Under the pieces are notes generated by a model. It made no database searches, had not been told where the DNA came from, and saw only the letters and a list, made by a program, of their open reading frames with translations. Of a stretch of DNA of 64,000 bases, positions 1 through 9,846 are shown piece by piece. The DNA lies in contig JAACJK010000001.1 in NCBI GenBank assembly GCA_013368325.1, positions 1,054,001-1,118,000 on the forward strand. The letters run 5' to 3'. Source of the DNA: Ephemerocybe angulata. Lineage: Eukaryota > Basidiomycota > Agaricomycetes > Agaricales > Psathyrellaceae. Both the position numbers and the translations under genes were made by a program. Position 1 is the stretch's first letter, and the number at the start of each line of letters is the position of its first letter.

Positions 1-306
1 ACGATTGATCGTTTCGAGAATGATAAACAGCGCGTGCCGTCCTGGGGCCCCGAACTCGACTCGCAAGTCCAGATCTACATAGACGGGCTGCAGAATTGGA
101 TTGTCGGTACGTACTGCGTACTACTACCCCCTCCCCTTGGCGGCGCTGCTGTCCTTGTAAAGAAAGCTAATGCGGCATTCATGCGTGTTCATCTAGGCTC
201 GCTTCATTGGTCGTTTGACTCTACGAGATACTTCGGAAGCCTGGGCCAAGAAATCAAAAAGCACAGAGAAGTCAAGTTGCTTCCAAAGCGAAGGAAGTCG
301 GCCTAA
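1..306 (+). CDS. Terpene (sesquiterpene) synthase, 3' end only
   Basis: This is the C-terminal part of a class I terpene cyclase of the basidiomycete pentalenene/trichodiene-like type, which cyclises farnesyl diphosphate. The gene is cut by the window edge, so the metal-binding DDxxD and NSE motifs lie outside. An intron runs 107-196 (GT..AG, 90 nt). Joining 106 to 197 gives the family's C-terminal signature: a tryptophan in WIVG, then SLHWSFDST followed by RYFG, then a basic tail ending at TAA 304-306. The RY pair of this motif contacts diphosphate in the family. The intron length is a multiple of three and contains no stop, so read-through also gives an open frame, but only the spliced form matches the family. 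The next gene is on the opposite strand and converges on it. Whether a biosynthetic cluster lies to the left cannot be seen. Confidence 0.85.
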   Translation, partial: TIDRFENDKQRVPSWGPELDSQVQIYIDGLQNWIVGTYCVLLPPPLGGAAVLVKKANAAFMRVHLGSLHWSFDSTRYFGSLGQEIKKHREVKLLPKRRKSA

Positions 307-1145
307 TCGCCCCGCCAAGTTTTCCCTTCTCCAAGTTCCCATCCTTATTAATTATTTATCTATCTATTTTTTATGAATGAAGAAGAGAAACGGTGGTCTT
401 TTGGACTCATCTGGAGGACACGCAGGGTGTTGCGGGTATTATGTAGTATGTAGAGGCGTCACTCGTACATGATCTAGCAATAGGATTGGATAATTCTAAC
501 TTAATCTTCCTCGGTTTCCTCCCCATTGATAGTGAAGATTGAGGCTTGAAGGTCAGGGCACCCTCAGCTTTCGTTTGTGGATGCTTGTGTATAGAAAAAG
601 ATGGCTCAACCCCGCTCTCAATCCAGCAGTCATGTTCGTTCCTTGCGCTATACCATCTCCATCTGAATCTGTCAGGCACGCCTATAGAGAGCCATCCATC
701 GAATTCATGCCCTTCTGAGCATCGCAGATTCTTTCCTGCCGATACAGCCAAGATTCTCCTTGACCCTATCCATATTTGAAGCTCAATCTGGATTCAGCCA
801 CCGTCCACAGCAACAATACGGCACAGAGCCCAGCTAACGCCTAAAAGCAAATCTCTCGGGTTTGAACGCCGGCGAGGTCCATAATAACCCCGCATCGTAA
901 CCCTCTCTCAAAAAAGCCTAAGCGTAGCGCTCACTCGCTCATCACAAGCACATCATCATCCCAGTCCAAGTGAAGCTAGCAGCACAGTGATACATAATCA
1001 TTGATATAAGCAAGGGAGACGTAAGTAATATACTATCCAAAAGGCAGTTCAAATTTAACTTTTTTCCACCCACAAACACCCACACGGACCAGCAACACCC
1101 CACCCAACAGACGCTCGGTTGGCGCCCCACCCTCCATTCCTACAT
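307..1145. other. Intergenic, convergent 3' regions
   Basis: This stretch lies between the terpene synthase stop and the end of the CPSF6-like gene. The short open frames on both strands show no family resemblance and no codon-like conservation. I see only 3' untranslated sequence here. Confidence 0.5.
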
Positions 1146-2813
1146 TCAATCGTAATCTCGATCATCCCCTCGAGACCGCTTCCTAGGTCCATCCGGCGTG
1201 GTAGCTCCAGCCCCATGGCTGCCGCCCTGCCCACTTGCAAACGCAGGGTTAAAATGTCCCCCTCGTCCCATTCCAGCGCCACCCATACCACTCCCACCGA
1301 CTAGTTGAGGTTCGCGAGAGACGAGACGGACGGACGTATTCATTGATTGGGGATAGCATAGTTGCGACATGCGAGGGAGCGATGCATCGGGTAACACGTG
1401 GGGGGAAGAACAGACAGGAGGGTAAGCGCATCAAGCCGGGAAGGAATAGACAGAGAAGAAACGAAGATGAACAGAATTCTAGGAAGGTGGAAGAGTTGTA
1501 CAAGTACAGAGGAAGAAAGGGCACAAATCGTAAAAACGCCACGACCGGAACGAAAAAACAACGGGTCCGACCACATAATCCAGAGCCACCGAGAATAATA
1601 ATATGTCAAAGGAAAGGAATTAGAAGTTCGTACCCATTCCGCCCATCATGCCGCCCCGTCCTCCTCCCATCATTCCACCGCCTCGCGGCCCTTGAGGAAT
1701 CATACCTCCCCGCCCACCAACGAATCCTCCCCGTCCACCCATAAAGTTCCCAGCACCACCCATCCCTCCCATCCCGGCCATACCAGCCATGGCCGCAGCC
1801 ATGTTCATATTCCCCATGCCCATTGCCGCCATTGGGTTCAAACCCAAGTTGCCCATTCCCATCCCAGGAATCATCCCAGGAATTGGGGGAGTCTGGTTTC
1901 CGCCTCCAACAAGTCCTCCACGATGGGTGATATGTCCTCCGCGCCCGGTTGTGTGCCCTCCCCGCACATTTTGCTGGCCTGGCATGCGGCCCTCTCGTGC
2001 GGGAGGCTCCTTGGGAAGGGTTCGGAAAGGATTGCCTTGAGCAGAACTTGAGAGGGTGGCGGTTGCTCGTCGGTTTTGGAATTCGCTGGAAACTCGTCGT
2101 AAGGGCATCCTTGACAGTACAATGATCCTAACACTCACTTGTTATCGAACCAATCCTTAAGTGTGTTGGCTGCGTTTGCATCGTGGCACTCGATGTACGC
2201 GATGCTAAACCAATGTCAGTCCCATCCCAAGACCACGGCATCTGAAAACCATACTCACCCCTTACTTTTCCCATTCACCTTATGCTCAGAGAAAGTGATA
2301 TCTTTGTGGTCAATCTGCACACCAACGCTCTGAGCCACTTTGCGAAGATCCTCATCAGTGGTCCACTAAACGAGTCGTCATTCCACACAGAAACAGGACA
2401 GTGTACACGCGTAAGAACCAGATACATGAGAACGGAACGAAACGACGAACCCATTGCAAGTCTCCAATGTAGAGGCAGTCATGGAATCCGCTCCCCCCTC
2501 CGCTGCTACTCGTGTCCATCAGATTCTGGGCACTGTAATTAGTGTTAGCACTCGGCGGGTTTGATGAAGGCTGGGTATTGCTTTGCGGCCTGCTGGCGGG
2601 AGGCTGAGTGGTTCGGTGCTGGTCGGGATCATCTTCCCTAGGCCGCTTGTCTCCAATCGCGGGCTCAACGGTTGAAGTCACAGTCTCGACGTGTTGTTGC
2701 TGGTACTGCTGCTCCACAGAATGAGCTGTAGTCGTGCAGCATAGCTTGACGAAACTCACCTCGTCTTGTCCACCTTCACCGTAGAAATCGTAGTCGTCTT
2801 TCGAGGATTCCAT
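1146..2813 (-). CDS. CFIm68/CPSF6-like RRM protein (pre-mRNA 3' end processing)
   Basis: This is probably the large subunit of cleavage factor Im, a nuclear RNA-binding protein that helps choose poly(A) sites. Six exons are phase-consistent: 2813-2760, 2711-2451, 2365-2259, 2204-2139, 2085-1634 and 1300-1146 (364 aa). The N-terminus is acidic ([10 protein letters not shown]). A single RRM follows: RNP2 is LYIGDL, then QWWTTDEDL, and RNP1 is KGIAYIEC, ending DNNEFQNRRA. This order is close to animal CPSF6, including the WWTTDEDL segment. The rest is Gly/Met/Arg-rich low complexity (GGRGG, MGG), and the last exon adds a basic, acidic tail ([11 protein letters not shown]). The last intron is long (333 nt, 1633-1301). 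If it is retained, translation stops at TAA 1622-1620, giving a shorter C-terminus. The acceptor of intron 1 could shift by one codon. Confidence 0.82.
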
Positions 2814-4014
2814 TTCGGAAGTGACGTGTTATCGGATAAATAAAGAGTTCGGTTTCCTCGAGGAAGGAAGGAATTGCGCTGCGTGGCCGGCAACGATGAC
2901 TCAATCTGCAACAATCTGTATCACTGACGCTTCAGAGAGGGTGATACCTCTTGTTGTACGCGTTCTGGAAAAGGAGAGGGAGCGAGGAAATGGCGACCAA
3001 TGTTTGAGCTGAGTATCAACGACAAAATGCGACGATAGTAAATGACAGGCCAATCAACGTCGATTTGGTCAACGTCGATTTACAGGGGCAAGTTCAAGCG
3101 TTCTGTCAGTCCTTTAGCTGCCGCTTAAGCAACTGGGGAAGAAGACAGGTGGGCGACGCGTTGCGTGAGCGAATCGAGATTCGAAGCGTCTATGTTTGAT
3201 AGCAGTTCAATCTTTGCAGCAAATGAGTGATAAAACAGGCATCTTACACGAGGAATTACAGTGTATACAGAAGTTTACAGACGTGTACAAGAATCCTGGC
3301 GGTTTCAGGGATGGCGGGGACAGAGAAAAGCGGGCTACAACGCGAGATAAGGGGGAAGTGGTGGTTTGGGGTCAAGATGCGCTGACCGAAATTTGTCATG
3401 GCTATGTGGAATTGCACTTTGTTGCTGTTTGCCAAAGGCCTCCACCCGCCAACTTGAACCTTCCAGCCTCAGGCGCGCCTGGCCCTTTGTCCTAAACGAC
3501 AATGGTTCGAAACCATGTTCGCCGCTCTCCTCGACAAAGCCTTCAATATATCGAGAGATTGAAGTATAGAACACCAATGCCAGGGATCCCTAGCGGGGAA
3601 GAAAGTGGCTGACTTCCTTACACGATGCACGTCAACTGGAACTCTCCCGCACAGGCAACATGGGTCGAGACTAGAAAAGTCATGGAAAAGATTCTGGAAT
3701 ATGGCTCAAGATAACCTCATTGACTGGCAGTCATTCAGCTCACCTGCGCTCTGATACATTCCCGAAGCGTACTATATTTATATTGCAAGGCTTCTTTTCG
3801 CACCGTGGCCATGCTCCAAATCCTTGACTCGGAGGTTCCCCGTCATTCGTGAGTTTCCCCAGTACCATCTCATGGATTATTATCAAACTAAGAAGAACAC
3901 ACAAGGCTACACAAGGTCACTAGACCCATCGATCACCCGAGAAGTTTCAGTTCTCCTCAGGGTCTCTTCCAGCCGTGCGATACTGCCGGCGTTCGAAGAC
4001 CAGCGAAGCACCAC
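2814..4014. other. Intergenic; probably includes the displaced upstream region of the FAD oxidase gene
   Basis: No convincing gene is visible between the CPSF6-like start and the transposon. A short direct repeat of TCAACGTCGATTT occurs at about 3055-3081. The right part (about 3700-4014) was contiguous with 9808 before the transposon inserted, so it probably belongs to the original promoter region of the FAD oxidase gene at 9847. Confidence 0.5.
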
Positions 4015-4023
4015 TATTTAACC
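4015..4023. repeat. Left target-site duplication (TATTTAACC)
   Basis: Nine bases directly before the left inverted repeat are identical to the nine bases directly after the right one (9799-9807). The sequence TATTTAA resembles a TATA box. Confidence 0.93.
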
Positions 4024-4181
4024 CAGACTCCCAACCAGTCGCTTGTGGGCGTACCTCGAGGAAGAGGAACTTTTTCCGAAGTTAAACCGAAAGTGCCAAA
4101 AGTTACGCCCACAAGCGACTGGCAACAAATGTTCCTTTGGCTGTGTTTGGTAAGCCCATCCGCGTTGCCGGCCGCTCGGCA
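4024..4181 (+). repeat. Left terminal inverted repeat, 158 bp
   Basis: It is the perfect reverse complement of 9641-9798. Inside it is a nested inverted pair of 19 bases: CCAGTCGCTTGTGGGCGTA at 4035-4053 and its complement at 4104-4122. This layout suggests paired transposase-binding sites (inference). The repeat ends 55 bp before the DUF6589 start codon, so it may also act as that gene's promoter. Confidence 0.95.
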
Positions 4182-4236
4182 GCCCCTATCATTATCATAG
4201 AATATCGATTGGATTGAATCGTTGTACTGGTACACC

Positions 4237-7007
4237 ATGTACTACACATTCTCCGAAATCTACAACTCTTTTCGTGACAGAGGCGCTACTATTCTCTCGT
4301 TCTTTAACTATATCTCCAGCCAAACCCCCGAACAAGGCCACAGAGATGTGATTGGAGACCCCGTTGCACTTGTTGAAGCCATCTATCGAAGGAACGAGAA
4401 GGAGATCTTTGACTGGGCATTTGAGATCGTGAGGGATAAGGTGACGGGGGAGGTGTCCTTACTGTCCGGGCCTATTGGTGGTCTACATTTCAACGCATCC
4501 AAGGCATCTCCAGACATCCTCCAAGGCCCGTACATGTACAACACGGCTATTAGGATGTTAACGGCAGCCCCTACACTTTGGAAGCTCGTTGGCTCATTAC
4601 TGGACTCCAAGGAAGCTCATAAAAGCAACATGGACAAATACGGACTCTCAACGGACGTACGGGATATACTGGAAACCTATCGGAAGCAAGTCGAGCCTGA
4701 CCTTGGGGAAATTGGGGGCGAGTTGGCCATGGACTCGGATGAAGAGGACGATGAAGATAATCCAGATCCGGACGTGGATGAGGAAGAATTGGAATCGGAG
4801 ACGACGGCTATGGACGTTGATTCAGCAGCTACGGGCACAGAGAGTAACCGAGATGACATGACAAAGAGACAGCGTAGAAGGATGGAGCGCAACCGAGCTT
4901 TGATTGTCATCGTGCGCCATCTTATCTAAATGACGTCGGGGTGCCTCACTAATGCTTAGATCTAGAAGACTGTCGTCTGCATCAGTATAATGCTTCAGAG
5001 CACGAGTCAGAAATGCAATTTTCTGCAGTCAATCATCGGGATATTCTGCCACTCGACTGCCGTCCCAGAGAAGGTGATAGAGACACTTGCTCATGCAGGT
5101 CTCTCAGTCAGTCTCTCGTCAATCCATCGCATTGTCAAATCGTTCTCCATCAAAGCGGTCAATCGTCTCAAAGCCTCGGTGCGCACCATGAAGACCTCCT
5201 TCGCTTACGATAACTTCGATATCAACTTCAAGGTTGCCCAGCCCACGGTTGAGCACCCGACGCTTTTTGTCAGTGCGACTTCCGCCACAGCAATCCCTCT
5301 ATACGATGGCGGCCCACTCAACCTGAACCTTGAGGCCATGAAGGCGTCGCAGGAGATGTGGGACAGGAGTAAGCTAAACCCCAATCCGCCGCGTCCATTA
5401 AATCACTCGCAGGATTCACTCCAGAGGACATTGGACGATATGCTCAGTGATTCTGATCACTTTGCACCAGCCGAAGGAGGTCTTTCAGTTTTCGAACGGC
5501 GTTTGGCCTGGCACGTCCGCAACATCCTCATCGAGCACTGCCCACATGATTATTTCACGCATTTGAGGACGCAGAATGGACAACCTATGGCCGTTAATCC
5601 CATCCCACTTCACAAGACGACCCAGATTCCCTGCCGCGCCATGAACATCAAGGAATCGACCCCCGACGGCAATATTGAGGTCGTGAATAACCTCCTCCGA
5701 CAGGGCGGCCTCGGTACTCCCAGCGATAGGTCTTTCTCCCAGAATCAAGACGCCGACATGACCGACTATGTCTATCTATTTCACGGTGATCTCCTAACCA
5801 TAGAGCGACTCGAAGGCGTCCAGGCTACCCGGCGAATTGAACAAACAGCAAAAAATCGATTTCAATTTCTCATTCCAGTTCCCGGACTATTCCACTTCCT
5901 CATGGCGGCCGCCGACTGTATCCTACGCACATGGATACCACCCGACTCCCGAATGGATGACAATAGTCTTTACGCCCATGTTGGAATCATCCGACCGAAC
6001 GAAACCGGCAAGATGACAACCAAACCGGGATACCATCGCACGCTCGAGGTGATCCAGACCGACATCTGGGCGTCTATGTTGGACTGTTGGGCGATCGTAG
6101 CAAAAGACGAGAATCCGAGTTGGACCTCTTTGGAAGCCTTTGCGAAGGGAGAGCCATCGTGGGACTTGATTGTGAGCCTTTCCGAGACCATTGTCCAGCG
6201 GTACGTCGCAACCACCGAGAGTACAAGCAGCCACCGGCGGAAGGGTGCATCGCACCGGGATCCTGTCTTCGAAAATCAGTGTTTACGAAACCGGGATGAG
6301 CTCTTATTCTTGGAGACCTACCACGCCATGAATGCAGGGGATATCGGCCGCGTCGAATCAACATTTCTCAGCTGGATTTATCTATTCCGGGCAACAGGGA
6401 AGCACAAATATTCGTCGCACCTCTTGCGGTTCTCCCACAATCTTCGTCATGTCTATCCGAAGGAGATCTCGTGAGTGTTTGCAGTTATGAGATTCAAGTT
6501 TATCTCATACGGTGACACAGGAAAATCATTAGGATGAATTGGTTGGTCAACCCAACAGGAAAGATGCACGGCTTTAGGGGCGTCGACTGGCTTGTAGAGC
6601 GTAACAACCTCTACACCAAAGTGATTTATGGTGGGCATGGCTCCAATCGGACGCTTAGTCGTATTCTCGAAGAGTCCATCCTAATCGAGATTTTCCGAGA
6701 GTCACACCTCGCGATCGAGCTCGGTTTCCATCTCAAGCATCGCACGATACGGCACTCACCACCTAACATGACAAGGACCGTCACGGCACTGCTAGCTCAC
6801 CTCAAGGCAACGGAGCCACACTCATTCAAACCGGGACTTGAATCACGAAAGACAAACTGGACAGCACCGGATAATATTGCAGTTGGGATGGATCAAGTAG
6901 AGGACGCGCTGTATGTGAAGGGGAAGGGACAGGACATCGGAACGGGCGAGGATAATGAGCTAGATGAGAGTGAGGTAGTCGAAGTGGAACCAGAGGACCT
7001 TCTGTAG
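4237..7007 (+). CDS. DUF6589 protein, candidate transposase of the element
   Basis: The coding exons are 4237-4911, 4966-6470 and 6521-7007 (888 aa). The chosen ATG is the first in frame after the inverted repeat; upstream starts are non-ATG. The sequence matches the DUF6589 family that is abundant in Agaricomycetes: a helical N-terminus with an acidic insert (about 165-195), the segment MLQSTSQKCNFLQSIIGIF, then YDNFDINFKVAQPT, FHGDLLTIERL, PVPGLFHFLMA and a C-terminal WLVNPTGKMHGF block. The function of the family is not established. I infer a DDE-type RNase H-fold transposase. Candidate acidic residues are D307 or D310 (DNFD), D500 (HGDL) and E689 (in GDIGRVE). Support comes from its place inside an element with inverted repeats. 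The helicase partner converges on it with an 11-bp gap. The gene shows no stops or frameshifts. Confidence 0.85.
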
Positions 7008-7018
7008 TTGTACTGTAA

Positions 7019-9548
7019 TTACTTGGTCTCGATTTGCGCCATGTTATCCTTCTTGCCGTAGTTCGGGCATAACTTGTTTCGTGCTGAGAATTGATTAAGA
7101 TGGTCAGCTCAGAGAGAATGTGATATGGTCGCAGTGTGTGCAACGTACAGTTATGGCCTAGTTGCTTACATGCCTTGCACTGTGTGTTTCCCTTCCGCGT
7201 GTTTCGCTTCGATGATGGCGGTACATTCTCCGAGCCCTCAGCAACGCGTGCAGGGCATAATTGAAGGGATGCTACTGACAGTTAGTAAGAACGAGTGCAT
7301 ACCGTGCGCCGAAGACTCACAGATATGCTTATCGGATCCGCACGCCGTACAATTTCGCTTTTTCCCCGTGGTCTTCCCTCCGACGTTGGCGTTCTCATCT
7401 TCTGCAGCCTGGGTTGCAGCCGTTGGGCCAAGGACGACGGTTGGTGGCTTGGATTTCTCGGCTGGGGGTGGTAATGGATAGAATCGGTGTGCAATGGCGA
7501 GGACCTCTTCACCGTATGTGCCCACATGTCGCCAAGCGGGCACCTGCTCACACAAAGCCGTCAGATTTGGAATCTTTTGGTTGCGTGCAAGCATCACGAT
7601 GCGGTCGAGCTTGGCATCGGACAGCAGATGCTGCGGCCCAAACCACGCGTTTGAGCGTCCGTCAGTGAGGGTAGGGGCGGTGAGGGTTCGCCACTCGTGG
7701 ATTTCGTTGAAAAGACCCTCGTCGACCGTGGTCATCTTTGGATTCTTCTCGTTGAATTTGCGCTTTGATTTGGCTTGTTTGGCCTTCTCGTCGGTGGGAA
7801 GCGGTGGTAGCGTGAAGGAAGTCGAGTTGCAAAAGTCGCAACAGAGCCGTGAGATCTTGTTCTTACAGCGCTCGCAGCATGGAAGCCTGTCGATGTCTGG
7901 TGTGAAAAGGAAACACAGTCAGTAACGGAATTCATTGATGTCAGATGCCACTGTCCACATACCTGGTGCGTTGTTTCCAAAATAATCATTAATCACACAG
8001 CGCCGACAGACCCCGCGGCTCTGTGAGTTGATGAAGAGGTCCATAACCAGACGCTCATACTCCTCGAGAGCCAACCCCTTGCGAGAAGGAAGTGCTTTAG
8101 GCTGCCTCGCCAGGAATGAGGACAGGAACTGGGCCTCGGCATCGTCGCTTAGATCACCTAGTGCCACATCGGGAATAGGGGTGACATCACCATCACTAAT
8201 CGTAACCCTCGCCGACTTCGATTTCTTCTGCTTCTTTGCACCTGGCCTCCCACCATCACCATCCCCAGCTGTGCGCTTTCGCTTTGCCTTCAATATCCTC
8301 CACTCGGCCTCCGCTTTTTTGTGGTCAAAATGCTGTGGTTCGACTAGATAGATTGCCCTGGCCTCGGTTCCTTGCGCGCGGCCTCCACGTCCAAATCGTT
8401 GCACCAGTGTTGAGAGGGACTCAACATATCGATACTGGATTACTAGCTCAACGTTCGGAAGGTCCAATCCCTGAGACACACTGCAGGTGAGTATTGCATA
8501 ATCGGTTATCTCAGCTAGAGACTTACCATCCCCCCAGCATCAGTGTAGAAGCCGCCCCATATCTCGCCCGTCCTGAACCGCTCGATCGCATCCTCCCTAA
8601 ATTCCGTGCTCATTCCAGAGTGGAACCACACTACCTTTCCCTGCAGCCATGCGGGCAAGCCTTCCTGGACCTTCTCGGTCCCGATTTCAGTTTCACGGCG
8701 CCTGTTGGAGAAGATCATGAAAGGAGGTGGCCGCTCGGGATTATCCTTCCATTTGTAGGTCTGTAGGACGCGTTCGATGTCGATAAAGCTGTTTGCTGGG
8801 TGCTCCATTTCTACTACGATGAGGTGGATGTTGGAACGGTCGTTTGAGCGTCGTATGGTGGTGGTGAGTGCTTCCTGCATCCGTAATGTTGTCTTGACGT
8901 CCGCGAGTACATCCGCCGGCATTGTTGCAGATACCACATGAAATCGAAGGTCGCGAGGCACTCGCCAGACGAGCCTCTCAAGGTCAGCGTATGCTGGTCG
9001 AAATTTCTTTCCCCACTCGGTGATGCAATGCCCCTCATCGAACGAAATATTGAACAGTCTTGATGTGAACGTCTTGGTATCCCAGAGATTTGTGAAGCGT
9101 GAATCATTGAGAATCATCTCTGGGCTAACGATGATGACTTGGTATCTTCCTGCAGCGATATTCTATTGTTTCGGGGCTCTATGTAAGTGCTATCACGAGA
9201 GGAAGACATTCCGATGATGCGTACACGGTAGACCTCGTCTGTAGCTGTTTCCCCTGTCAAGTTCACGGCAGGAATTCCGATTTCTTGTAACTCCCGGAGG
9301 TTCTGTTCCCCTAGAACGATGAGCGCGGTTACAACTATCTTTATACCTCCTCCATTAAATAGAAGAGGTAGCCAGAAAGTAAGAGTCTTCCCTAGCCCAG
9401 TTCTCGCGATGGTTATGCAATGCTGCTTTCGCTCAAGTTGAACGATGGCATCTCGGGCCTGGAAGAGACATGGTTTGTGGCCAAATTTCTTCTCTGCTTC
9501 GTCCCTTAGGTGGTCGATTGAAGGAATAGAGTACCGTAGGGAGGACAT
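7019..9548 (-). CDS. RecQ-like superfamily II DNA helicase carried by the transposon
   Basis: This is an ATP-dependent DNA helicase, 739 aa. Exons (all phase-consistent): 9548-9227, 9149-8527, 8470-7963, 7896-7321, 7274-7149 and 7083-7019. Motif I is ARTGLGKT (residues 48-55), motif II DEGH (145-148, where RecQ normally has DEAH) within FDEGHCITEWG, motif III SATMP, and motif VI QRFGRGGR (339-346). After the helicase core come a basic linker, a Cys cluster (CRRC, then CCERC, CCDFC), a conserved WFGPQHLLS segment, and a C-terminal knuckle CKACKQLGHN...LCP. The start is the first ATG inside the right inverted repeat, 93 bp from its inner edge. It may help unwind or repair DNA during transposition (inference). 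Chromosomal RecQ proteins are usually longer and have RQC/HRDC domains, which I do not see here. Confidence 0.87.
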
Positions 9549-9640
9549 ACGAGGATTCTGTGGGCGATCCGAGCTGCTACGTGTATATCGTGCTTGTTTA
9601 TTCAACGCGACGCGTCGCGACTACTACGTCATTGGGGCAA

Positions 9641-9798
9641 TGCCGAGCGGCCGGCAACGCGGATGGGCTTACCAAACACAGCCAAAGGAACATTTGTTGC
9701 CAGTCGCTTGTGGGCGTAACTTTTGGCACTTTCGGTTTAACTTCGGAAAAAGTTCCTCTTCCTCGAGGTACGCCCACAAGCGACTGGTTGGGAGTCTG
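9641..9798 (-). repeat. Right terminal inverted repeat, 158 bp
   Basis: It is the exact reverse complement of 4024-4181, including the nested 19-bp inverted pair (9700-9718 and 9769-9787). Its outer end lies 48 bp before the start codon of the downstream FAD oxidase gene. Confidence 0.95.
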
Positions 9799-9807
9799 TA
9801 TTTAACC
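9799..9807. repeat. Right target-site duplication (TATTTAACC)
   Basis: Identical to 4015-4023. This copy remains 40 bp upstream of the FAD oxidase ATG, a plausible place for a TATA element. Confidence 0.92.
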
Positions 9808-9846
9808 GTGATCGAGCCCCGAGCTACATGATTCTTACGGCTCACG

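Larger units (their letters stand above)
4015..9807. mobile_element. Intact DNA transposon (5775 bp plus 9-bp TSD) encoding DUF6589 protein and RecQ-like helicase
   Basis: The element runs 4024-9798 and begins and ends with CAGACTCCC / GGGAGTCTG. Its termini are 158-bp inverted repeats (4024-4181 and 9641-9798) that I compared base by base and found identical. The 9-bp duplication TATTTAACC flanks it. Two genes start just inside the repeats and converge: DUF6589 (4237-7007, +) and helicase (9548-7019, -), with 11 bp between their stops. Both reading frames are open after splicing. Perfect repeats and intact genes suggest recent, possibly autonomous movement. I cannot place it in a named superfamily. 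A 9-bp duplication and long repeats recall Mutator-like elements, and a helicase-carrying group of fungal Academ elements is another candidate. A comparison with Repbase would decide. Confidence 0.92.

Noticed and set aside
407..751. A 114-aa minus-strand frame downstream of the terpene synthase
   Set aside because: No recognisable motif, overlapped by a frame on the other strand, and in a region expected to be 3' untranslated.
3055..3081. Short tandem direct repeats considered as a CRISPR-like array
   Set aside because: Only two units without spacers; the genome is eukaryotic.
3504..3514. GGTTCGAAACC resembling a tRNA B box
   Set aside because: No matching A box at the right distance, no acceptor-stem pairing and no cloverleaf could be drawn around it.
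4024..9798. Considered a Helitron because of the helicase
   Set aside because: Helitrons have no terminal inverted repeats or target duplications, insert at AT, and carry a Rep/PIF1-type helicase. This element has long inverted repeats, a 9-bp duplication and a RecQ-type helicase without a Rep domain.
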